Part shown: positions 11,317-19,173 of the stretch, piece by piece
Numbering within the stretch: position 1 is the first letter of the stretch
Layout of the letters: every line of letters starts with the position of its first letter
Assembly (NCBI GenBank): GCA_002989075.1
Contig: PSQN01000015.1
Span: 1,984,001-2,048,000, forward strand
Source: Arthonia radiata
Lineage: Eukaryota; Ascomycota; Arthoniomycetes; Arthoniales; Arthoniaceae
Direction: 5' to 3'
Length of the DNA: 64,000 bases
Made by a program: the position numbers and the translations under genes
Notes under the pieces: generated by a model
Told to the model about the DNA's origin: nothing
Databases searched by the model: none
The model's input: only the letters and a program-made list of their open reading frames with translations

Positions 11317-12615
11317 ATGGACACTCGTCCCGAACCCACGGGTATTATCCAGGCAGTGTTTATGTACCCCGACACGACTATTCCTTTCACCTTCTTTCTG
11401 ATTGCGTTGGCGATGCTGGGGATGAAGTGGATAATGGGAGTGGACAATCCAATTGCAAACGCATTGGAACAGGGTGCCAAGATTTCGTTCAATTTCGTTC
11501 AAAGCTTACGACCTCTTCGCTTCCTTCGTTTATACACAACGACAGCGTGCTCGACCACGCTCTCAGTCATCAAGCGAATACCCAGCATCATCAATGGCGT
11601 ACTTCTCGAGGCTATTCTTCCACTAGGGTTCTTCCCGGTTCTTGTCGTTTGTGACATCTACAAGCACTCCGACAAGATCCTTCGTATCCTCAGCAGACTT
11701 CCCTACTGGACTCTGCTTTTCCTAGCGACATTCAAGTACAACCTGACCGGCCAGCCTGTATGTATACTCTCATGCACTACTGCGTCTCTAATGATTACAA
11801 AATTATGAAACAATCTGTCAATCCACTGAATTTTGACAACTTGATGTTACTCATACTCAGCTCACTATGAAAAATACCATGGCTCCATACGCGTCCGTCA
11901 CTGTCTTCTACAGATCAAATGCTAACCTAAATAGCAGACCAACATCGCCGCTACTGAACAACGAATCGAGGACTGGCTATCTCGGATCTGGTCACCCGTC
12001 CGCGTTTGTTGGCACGCCTTGGAACGCCTGACACACCAACTGACCCAGCCCTTCCGGAGACGAAGGCCTGCACTAGACGGCGACGACAACGCTGCACAAG
12101 ACTTCGCTCCGGCGGGAGCTGCGGGTCAAAGACAAGCTGTGCAAGGCTATACTCGTCTACTGGTACCAGACGCTCGCACCCGAGCAGAAAATAAAAACCA
12201 AGCGGGCACTCCAGTTGGAGCTGTCAACGCCCCCCGGCGCGAGCAACAGGATCTACACCAAAAAGCAGCCACCACTCCCGCAGACCAACCTCGGCCTTGG
12301 TACTCAAACTGGTGGCCTTTCGACCATACGCCGCAAATCAACATCCCCAATTTCCTCCCCAACCTCACAGCCCAAGGGCCACTCGACGCAGACTACCATC
12401 CCCTCAACGACCCTTTCTTTCAGAATTGGCACCTTCCAGCACTTTGGGAGTACATGCCCGCTGTCCGACAGCCTAAGCGCAGAACAACGCCGCCTGCGGT
12501 ACCAGACCTCGACCTAAGAGACTCGGGGAGTGTGAACGCACATCTCACGGCGCAGGGCAGACAGCAAGCGACAAACGTCGGCGGGACACGTCGCGGTAAC
12601 AAGAAGGGCTCGTAG
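11317..12615 (+). CDS. Hypothetical membrane protein
   Basis: Exons 11317-11757 and 11938-12615 (intron 11758-11937, branch GCTAAC) give about 372 aa. I do not recognise a family. The first 130 residues hold two or three hydrophobic segments: TIPFTFFLIALAMLGM (about residues 21-38), INGVLLEAILPLGFFPVLVV (about 92-112) and YWTLLFLATF (about 129-138). The second exon is hydrophilic, Pro/Gln/Arg-rich and Trp-bearing (WYSNWWPFDH), with a basic end. It ends 26 bp before SEN34 on the same strand. The start is the ATG just after the divergent ALDH start; a missed upstream exon is possible. Confidence 0.6.
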
Positions 12616-12641
12616 CGCGGGTCGCGGGGGAGGAAGAAGAG

Positions 12642-13763
12642 ATGACTCAACCAACCATACCGATCTCGCGCATTGGCGGCAGCTACTACTTGTTTCATGC
12701 GCCCGACATTGCTGAAGCCCGGAGCAAGTATGGCATACCTGGTTTGTTGATTGGGACTTTGCCCCAGGCGAGCCAGCAAAATGTCTTTTTGGGTCTGCCG
12801 CTGCTTTTGATGCCGGAAGAGGCGAGATTGCTGTGTGAGATCGGTGTTGGATACATCGTGGATGATGGAGACCTTCACAGGCGGTCTGTTGCTCAGCTGG
12901 AGCTGGATCCTGCGAGCAAGCAGCAGTGGCTGTCAACGTTGAATGTTGTTGGCACGCATTTGACGCAAGAGCTGGAAAAACAGAGAGAAGCCGGGAAGCA
13001 GAAAGCTCTAGGCCGAATGTCTAACAACGCGAAGAGAAAGAAGGATGCTCGTGCGAAGGAGAAGGCTGAGAAGCTAGCAGCAAAGCAGTCCATTACTACC
13101 GTAGAGGAATCACAATCCACGTCCCAGACTCAAAATATTCCACCCACGCCTCGTGACACCGCAGACTCCGCGGAACCTACCGATCTCTTCTCATCAGCTT
13201 CTCAAGTCGCCGATGCCCCTTCCGTACAACGTCCCGTTTTGACTGAGGATACAAGAAGGAAGGACCGCACGATCGAAGCGCACGCAATAACACCGACGAC
13301 CTCACATCCACCCTTCCCACGCCCATCGCCAGCCGACGCCTCACACATCCCGCCAGCGACACCTTCATACGCTCTTTTCAGATACCTCCATTCCCTCAAC
13401 TACTTCATGAGCCCTGGCCTCCGCTTTGGCTGCCAATACATGGCTTACCCGGGCGACTCTCTACGGTTTCACTCACATTTCATGGTCATTGGACGGGAGT
13501 GGGAGGAGGAGGTGGATCTGTTGAGCTTGATTGGAGTGGGACGGCTGGGCACGGGTGTCAAGAAGGGTGTGCTTGTGGGTGGGGTGGAGAAATGTGGTGA
13601 TCGTGGCGAGAAGAGAGATGATGGTGGCAGGCCCAATAGGGTAGATCTGAGAGATGAGAATGGGGATCAGGTGGAAATGGGAGAGAGAGATGTAGAGTTC
13701 GGAGGTGATGAGACGGAAGGAGGAGATGTGAGGTGCTTCACGATTGAATGGGGAGGGATGTAG
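12642..13763 (+). CDS. SEN34: tRNA-splicing endonuclease subunit Sen34
   Basis: A single exon of 373 aa. The N terminus (ISRIGGSYYLFHAPDIAEARSKYGIPGLLIG) and LMPEEARLLCEIGVGYIVDD match the Sen34 N domain. A charged coiled-coil and Ser/Thr/Pro-rich linker follow. The C-terminal nuclease domain has the catalytic set Tyr in FGCQYMAYPGD (about 264-268), His in RFHSHF (about 275-278) and Lys in GVKKGVL (about 307). Sen34 cuts the 3' splice site of pre-tRNAs in the Sen2/15/34/54 complex. The protein is somewhat longer than yeast Sen34 because of the linker and an acidic Gly-rich insert after the active Lys. It lies about 220 bp from the multi-intron tRNA gene, which may be chance. Confidence 0.9.
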   Translation: MTQPTIPISRIGGSYYLFHAPDIAEARSKYGIPGLLIGTLPQASQQNVFLGLPLLLMPEEARLLCEIGVGYIVDDGDLHRRSVAQLELDPASKQQWLSTLNVVGTHLTQELEKQREAGKQKALGRMSNNAKRKKDARAKEKAEKLAAKQSITTVEESQSTSQTQNIPPTPRDTADSAEPTDLFSSASQVADAPSVQRPVLTEDTRRKDRTIEAHAITPTTSHPPFPRPSPADASHIPPATPSYALFRYLHSLNYFMSPGLRFGCQYMAYPGDSLRFHSHFMVIGREWEEEVDLLSLIGVGRLGTGVKKGVLVGGVEKCGDRGEKRDDGGRPNRVDLRDENGDQVEMGERDVEFGGDETEGGDVRCFTIEWGGM

Positions 13764-13925
13764 TCTTGCTGTCAAAAGTACTCTATCGTCCTCATGTAAT
13801 TACACAACCTACGTGATGTCACTTTAAGCTCTACAAATCAGGCATGCTATTGAGGCCTTCTTCAATTTGCCCCAAAAACAGGACTTAGGAGAAAGAGTTC
13901 AATTTGAGAGACCACGTCCATGAAA

Positions 13926-13967
13926 CATGGTGACCTTGTCGAAAAGCATGGTGACCTCGTCGAAAAG
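13926..13967. repeat. Tandem 21-bp duplication
   Basis: Two adjacent 21-bp copies of catggtgacctYgtcgaaaag differ at one base. They lie directly beside the T-tract that ends the tRNA gene, between it and SEN34. Confidence 0.85.
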
Positions 13968-13968
13968 C

Positions 13969-13975
13969 AAAAAAA
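13969..13975 (-). terminator. Pol III terminator (T7) of the tRNA-Leu gene
   Basis: Seven consecutive T on the minus strand begin 7 nt after the inferred discriminator base at 13982. This is the expected position and form of an RNA polymerase III terminator. Confidence 0.75.
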
Positions 13976-13981
13976 GATTGA

Positions 13982-14197
13982 TGAGAGGAGTGGGGTTCGC
14001 TGAGAACAGCGTGTCAGTACGAGACCGACGAGATTTTGCGAGTTCGAACTCACAACCCACGCGGTTTCCCACTGCGGACGTTAATGGATACACCCAAGGA
14101 TGAGACCTAAACACAGCGCCTTAACCTTTGAGGTGTCTGTCAGCGTAACAGATTCTCAAGTAGTTCTACGGGCGACGTACCACTCGGCCATCCTCCC
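13982..14197 (-). tRNA. tRNA-Leu(UAG) interrupted by three introns
   Basis: Taken exon by exon, the minus strand gives a complete 79-nt tRNA: exons 14197-14181, 14125-14106, 14077-14054 and 13999-13982. The acceptor stem GGGAGGA pairs with TCCTCTC (one G-U), D stem GCC/GGC, anticodon stem CTGTG/CGCAG with loop TTTAGGC and anticodon TAG, T stem GTGGG/CCCAC with loop TTCGAAC, discriminator A. Intron 2 (14105-14078, 28 nt) is the normal tRNA intron after base 37. Intron 1 (14180-14126, 55 nt, GTACGT...CTGACAG...AAAG) splits the D loop. Intron 3 (14053-14000, 54 nt, GTGAGT...TACTGAC...CTCAG) splits the T loop. Both look like spliceosomal introns. The variable arm is short for Leu. A contiguous tRNA search would miss it or call it a pseudogene; the perfect complementarity across inserts argues for a real gene. 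Confidence 0.75.
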
Positions 14198-14503
14198 CGC
14201 GTTGAAAGAACGTGGCACACATCGCTGCTCCAAAATATATTAGTCAATCCTTGCGCCGTGGCGTGAAAAATGCGCGAAATGAACTATTCGGGCAGATTTC
14301 CATGGATCTGGTGAGTTGCTTAGGAATTGTGGCGAGAGCAATGAGAACAGTTACAAGTCGGACTGTCATCAAGTAGGCTTCGTAAAGAGACATTTCAGAA
14401 TATGTGCATGACTGTTCGTTCTGTCGTACTATACTTGCCCAAACATGCTTTTTGACACAAGTACAATACCCCGAAGTTCCCGCATTCGGCTTCCTCTCAC
14501 ACC
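14198..14503. other. Intergenic region upstream of the tRNA
   Basis: No gene. It contains an AT-rich patch (caaaatatattag near 14231-14243) at a distance suited to the 5' flank of the minus-strand tRNA gene, and the 3' flank of the SDR gene. Confidence 0.4.
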
Positions 14504-15505
14504 TCACGCGAGCTTTCCTGGCACAAAAGGATGTCCAGAGCTCAATCCTCCATCTACAGCCCACGCTTGTCCGTTCACATAGCTGCTCTCGTCGCTCCCC
14601 AAGAACAAGGCCACCCTCGCAACCTCGTCGCTTACACCTCCCCTCTGTAGCGGATTCAATTGCCCAATCTTACGCTCACTTCCTCGCTGTCTCGCCATGT
14701 CATACATGATCTTGGTCATGCCCGTCTCGATGATGCCAGGGCATAGTGCATTCACTCTGACGCCTTTCCCAGCCAGCTGGTACGACAGCGTTTGCGCCAA
14801 GGATATCACACCCGCCTTGCCAGCCGAGTAGTCTGACGCACCAGCGTTCGACCGTAGCCCAGCTGTCGAAGCAGTCATGATGATCGAGCCCTGCGGATAA
14901 TGCTTTCCATGCTGCGGGGAAGTCTTCTGCATCGCTATTGCGGCATGCTTCGCGCACAGGAAGGCCGTCAGTAGATTGCCCTTCACGACCCGCATGAAGT
15001 CGTTCGCGTCAAGATCCTCGAACCTAGTGCCGCCCACGATACCAGCGTTGGCGAACATGACGTCCAGCCTGCCATAGGTGTCTAATCCATGCTTGCATAT
15101 CGCTTCAACGGCTGATTCCTTCGTCGCGTCTAATTGTCGGACTTCTACAGGTACATCTGGGTAGAGCTTCTTGAGCTCACGCGCATGCATGGTGAGGTAT
15201 TCATCTGAGTAGTCGAGGAGGTAGACGGCGCGAGCGCCTTGCCGTGCGAAGAGGTGGGCGGCGGCGCGGCCGATGCCGAGCGGGGAGTTTGCGCCGGTTA
15301 CGAGGACGACTTTGTCTTTTACGCGGCTGGACGCAGCCTTCAGCAACCGAGTAACACGGATGTAAGTGAGAAGCACTCACGGGGACCTTGAATCTGGTGC
15401 GACTGTGGGTATGGTTGGGATGTCTTCGAAGGTGCCGGCAGAGCTGGGTGGGTTGGCGAGCTCTTTGCTCTTGCCCTCCACCTTCTGCCTAGGAACTGAA
15501 CTCAT
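14504..15505 (-). CDS. Short-chain dehydrogenase/reductase (classical SDR)
   Basis: Exons 15505-15381 and 15326-14504 (intron 15380-15327) give 315 aa. The acceptor CCAG at 15327 was chosen because it alone keeps the frame and joins RSP to RVKDKVVLVTG. The Rossmann signature TGANSPLGIG is slightly unusual in carrying one extra residue. NAG at NAGIVGG, Ser in IIMTASTAG, and the catalytic YSAGK are present, with the C-terminal CPGIIETGMT and VNGQAWAVDGG. This matches the classical NAD(P)(H)-dependent SDR fold. The substrate is unknown. The first exon encodes a Pro/Ser-rich extension (about 41 aa) with no clear targeting signal. Confidence 0.88.
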
Positions 15506-15936
15506 CGTGCTTGTTGTGTGTAGCTTGAAGGCCGTTGCGTTCCCACCGACTTCAGGTGGTATACTGCGGGCAGGTGGGCAGACAGAAGCTCAAATATAGA
15601 TGGACACTTAAGCGGAGCATACGCTGGCGTAATTGATATTTACCGACTGTACATGCGTTCCGCTACTCGAGTCATAGACTAATATACAGAGACGAAGAGA
15701 ACGCTTCACGACTTTGAAGATGGCTGCCAATGGTCGGAGCCGAAACCTGGGGTAACCGAGGCTTGACCCACTTTCGTCTGGTGCCACGTGCGTTTTGACT
15801 CGGCTTTTAGACCCAAAATCGGACTTACCTCCGAGCTCAATGTGAATTTCGCAAAATGAACCTGGCGTATTAGGGTCGTTGAGCAAGTGTTTATATCCTT
15901 CTGTCATCAAGCTTCCCACCTTCGACAACCGCGAAG
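15506..15936. other. Divergent promoter region of SDR and ESF1
   Basis: No gene seen. It contains the 5' flanks of two divergently transcribed genes and only short, unconvincing open frames. Confidence 0.5.
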
Positions 15937-18147
15937 ATGCCCAAGCCCGACCCTCCCACATTCAAACCCTCCACCAAGCTCTCCAAAAGATCCTCCAAAC
16001 CCTCCACAGACCCCCGCTTCGCCGCCCTCCAGACAAACCCCATCTTCCGCCTCCCATCACGGAAGTCGCAAAAGCTCGCCCTCGACTCACGCTTTCAGCA
16101 TCTACTCAGCTCAGAAGAGTTCACACGGAAAGCGCGCGTGGATCGCTATGGTCGGCAGCTGTCTTCGAACGCCGGGCGGAGAGAGCTGGAGCGGTTCTAT
16201 AGGCTAGATGAGGACGAGGGGCTTGAGAAAGAGGGTATCGATGACGATGATGCGGTCCAGAAGGAGCTAAGGCGCGTGGAACGAGAGGAGAACGATGAGG
16301 AGGGTGTCTATGACCCAGCAAGACAGGGTGGCTTCAGCGAGTCGTCGTCTTCGGAGGAGGACAGCTCTGAGTCTGAAACGGAAGCGGAGATTGAGGAGGA
16401 TGTGGTTGACGAAGCGTTGGGCGAAGTAGATGACGGAGTGGAAGCTGAGGTTACGCACCGTCTTGCGGCTGTGAACCTGGACTGGGATAACATACGCACA
16501 GCGGACATTTTGGCCGTCGCGCAAAGCTTCTGTCCGCCTGACGGAAGCGTGCTGGACGTTACAATTTACCCCTCAGAGTTCGGCCGCGAGCGCATGGAAA
16601 AGGAGCAAATGGAAGGACCAGACAAAGAGCTCTTCGCCTCTAAGAAGCCCTCAAAACAGCCAGACCAGGTCTCAGACGACGATCTCGACGAAGAAGAAGA
16701 CCTCGAAACCACCAAGCGCCGCCTTCAACGCGAACAGGCCGAAGACCCCGAATCCCTAGACGCCTCCTCCAAGGCTCTCCGCCAATATCAACTCACACGC
16801 CTTCGCTACTACTACGCTATAATCACTAGCTCTTCACCCTCCACCGCGCAAACCCTCTTCACGCAGATGGACGGCCGCGAGTATCTCTCCACGTCCAACT
16901 TCTTCGACCTGCGGTACGTGCCTGACGAGACGACGTTTGATGACCCGGTGACAGATAAGCCGAAAGATACGTGCAGTGAGCTGCCTGCGCACTATAAACC
17001 TAACGATTTCGTAACGGACGCTTTGACGCACAGTAAGGTGAGACTGACGTGGGATGAAGAAGATCGAGGACGAGCTGAGGCGCAGAAGCGGGCCTTTGCT
17101 GGGAATGGGGAAGGCGATGATTTGAGAGCGTATGTGGGCTCGGATAGTGGGTCGTCGGATGAAGACGAAGCGGCGGAAGGTGCTGCGGAGCCTCAGCTGC
17201 AAGAGCAGAAGCTATCGAAGCAGGAGATCGCGCGGCGGAGGACTAGGGCGCTGCTTGGCCTCCCTGAGGAGGAGTCCGAAGCGAAACGCAAGAAGGAAGA
17301 GGCGCCTCAGGGCGACATGCAGATTACGTTCTCTTCCGGCCTTGGCAGCGAAAAGCGAGACAGCGTATTCGCCAACAAGCCAGAAGATGTGCGTCAGGAG
17401 AGCACAAGGGAGAAGTACATGCGGAAGGAGCGAGAGCGGACTAGAAAGCGCAAAGATCGGATGAAGGCTTCGCGAACCGGCCAGCCAGTGCCAGCTGAAG
17501 ACGACGTGAAAGGACCCGAGCCGCAAGTAGAGGAAAACAGCTCCAATGAGAGTGCAGTGGACGGCGAGAACGGTGGAGAAGACGGCTTCAACGACTCTTT
17601 CTTCCTCAATCCCGCCGCCGCCAACGAAGCTGCAAAGAAGCAAGCCAAGAAGTCCCGCAAAAAGCGCGACGCGGAGCTCACCGCTGCGCAGCGCGAACAG
17701 CAAAAGGCTGAGCGCGAGGAATTGCGGAAGCTGATGGATGACGAGCCCAGTCCTACTGGCCAAAATGGAATACCCAGAGAGAACGACAACGCTCACTTCG
17801 ACATGCCCGCCATCCGCCGCGCCGAGAAGCGTGCTACCAAGAAGGGGAAAAATTCAAAGGCCCGCCAAAAAGAAGAGGAAAGCGAACAGCAGAAGGTCGA
17901 TGACTTCCAACCGGATCTTGCTGATGAGCGGTTCCGGGGCTTATTTGAGAGTACGGAGTATGCCATTGATCCGACCAATCCAAGGTATAGTGGGACGAAG
18001 GCTATGAAGTCGATTTTAGAGGAGGGGAGGCGGAAGAGAGATCGTGGGGCCAGGGAGAGAGACCGGGAGGGTGGTGGGAGGAGCAAGGATGGAGTGGAAA
18101 TTGACGAGTTGGTGGGGAAGATTAAGAGGCGGAGGGTTGCTGCGTAG
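15937..18147 (+). CDS. ESF1: Pre-rRNA processing protein Esf1 (NUC153 domain)
   Basis: A single exon of 736 aa. The N-terminal block DPRFAALQTNPIFRLPSRK, LDSRFQHLL, FTRKARVDRYGRQLS and ELERFYRLDEDE is diagnostic for Esf1. The middle has the conserved RLAAVNLDWDNIRTADILAVAQSF and the TRLRYYYAIITSSS region. The C terminus has the NUC153 motif DERFRGLFESTEYAIDPTNPRYSGTKAMKSIL. Esf1 acts in the nucleolus in 18S rRNA maturation with the SSU processome; this is family knowledge. Long acidic stretches (EESSSSEEDSSESETEAE) and several Lys/Arg-rich coiled coils are typical. It converges with the neighbouring isomerase gene, 49 bp away. Confidence 0.95.
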   Translation: MPKPDPPTFKPSTKLSKRSSKPSTDPRFAALQTNPIFRLPSRKSQKLALDSRFQHLLSSEEFTRKARVDRYGRQLSSNAGRRELERFYRLDEDEGLEKEGIDDDDAVQKELRRVEREENDEEGVYDPARQGGFSESSSSEEDSSESETEAEIEEDVVDEALGEVDDGVEAEVTHRLAAVNLDWDNIRTADILAVAQSFCPPDGSVLDVTIYPSEFGRERMEKEQMEGPDKELFASKKPSKQPDQVSDDDLDEEEDLETTKRRLQREQAEDPESLDASSKALRQYQLTRLRYYYAIITSSSPSTAQTLFTQMDGREYLSTSNFFDLRYVPDETTFDDPVTDKPKDTCSELPAHYKPNDFVTDALTHSKVRLTWDEEDRGRAEAQKRAFAGNGEGDDLRAYVGSDSGSSDEDEAAEGAAEPQLQEQKLSKQEIARRRTRALLGLPEEESEAKRKKEEAPQGDMQITFSSGLGSEKRDSVFANKPEDVRQESTREKYMRKERERTRKRKDRMKASRTGQPVPAEDDVKGPEPQVEENSSNESAVDGENGGEDGFNDSFFLNPAAANEAAKKQAKKSRKKRDAELTAAQREQQKAEREELRKLMDDEPSPTGQNGIPRENDNAHFDMPAIRRAEKRATKKGKNSKARQKEEESEQQKVDDFQPDLADERFRGLFESTEYAIDPTNPRYSGTKAMKSILEEGRRKRDRGARERDREGGGRSKDGVEIDELVGKIKRRRVAA

Positions 18148-18196
18148 TGGTGGAGGTAAGATCGATTACAATGGCAGTGTCATGTTAATTACCGGC

Positions 18197-18892
18197 TTAG
18201 ACGACTGGCAACTTCTCTTGACATGTCCGATACTTCTCAGGACAGTCTTCTTGCTCTCTCCAATGCGCTTTCTGGAATGCCTCCAGTTTCATCGTTTCCT
18301 CGTATACTCTGCTCAACGTGGGCATCGGAGCCAAATCAACGCCGTAGATCTCAGCGTTCCACACCATGGGCGCCAGTACGACGTCCGCCATGGTGACTTC
18401 ATCGCCGACGCAGTACACGCCTGCTGTATCCTTCAGCAGATTTTCGAACACGTTAAGGCCACGGGCTGTTTGCTCTTTCGCCCATTTCTCCCGCGACCCG
18501 CCAAGGTCGCTCACGGCGTTGGCGACCTTGCGGTTGATGAGTGGTTGCATGTCACTCGCTACGAGCTGAACTAGCTGTCTGACCTTCGCTCTATTGACGG
18601 GCTGACTCAGAGGCGGCAAAAGCGGCTTCGCAGGATAAACTTCCTCAAGATATTCGAGCGCTGCAATACTCTGGCCAATCACCACCGGTTTTGGTGTGCG
18701 CGGCTGATCGATGAGGCAAGGAACAGTGCGCGAGGGGTTGAGATGGGTATAAGTGTCTGTTTGATGGGCGGCATCTTCCAGAGACACGGTCTGCCTGGTG
18801 TGAGGGAGTGCTTTGTAGTTGAGTGCTATGCGCAACCGGCCGGAGCAGGAGGACCGGTAGTAGGTATAGAGTATCAGCTGAGAGTCTGACAT
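18197..18892 (-). CDS. Maleylacetoacetate isomerase (zeta-class GST)
   Basis: A single exon of 231 aa, close to the usual length. The zeta-class active-site motif SSCSGRLRIALNYK is at about residues 14-27, followed by NPSRTVPCLI and IGQSIAALEYLEE of the thioredoxin-like domain. The alpha-helical C domain contains YCVGDEVTMADVVLAPMVWNA. The enzyme isomerises maleylacetoacetate to fumarylacetoacetate with glutathione in phenylalanine/tyrosine breakdown. The other pathway genes, such as fumarylacetoacetase and homogentisate dioxygenase, are not nearby, unlike the clustered arrangement in some fungi. Confidence 0.92.
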   Translation of the reverse strand: MSDSQLILYTYYRSSCSGRLRIALNYKALPHTRQTVSLEDAAHQTDTYTHLNPSRTVPCLIDQPRTPKPVVIGQSIAALEYLEEVYPAKPLLPPLSQPVNRAKVRQLVQLVASDMQPLINRKVANAVSDLGGSREKWAKEQTARGLNVFENLLKDTAGVYCVGDEVTMADVVLAPMVWNAEIYGVDLAPMPTLSRVYEETMKLEAFQKAHWREQEDCPEKYRTCQEKLPVV

Positions 18893-19173
18893 CTTCCGTG
18901 ATCTGGGTACTGTGCTGAGAGGTTCTGATCGAGGGCCGATCGTTGGCTGGGCTCTTGTTCACCTGTGCGATAAGTCTCCGCGCTCGGTGACGTGTCTGTT
19001 GGCTTGGTTTTGATATCGACGTGTCGTCGGTCAGCGGAGAAAACGACAGGGCTCTTTCGTGCTTGCTGTTGCTACTTTGCCCCACGTATAGCTCCGAGAA
19101 CGTCACATTCTCAGCAAACCGGAATCAGACTGAGCAGAAAGAGTCATTAATAGGGCACCTTCTACGTCGATTG

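Noticed and set aside
13982-14197. Interpretation of the tRNA as a simple pseudogene
   Set aside because: Every stem, including the acceptor and T stems split by the inserts, pairs after exact removal, and a terminator follows. Decay would not be expected to preserve this.
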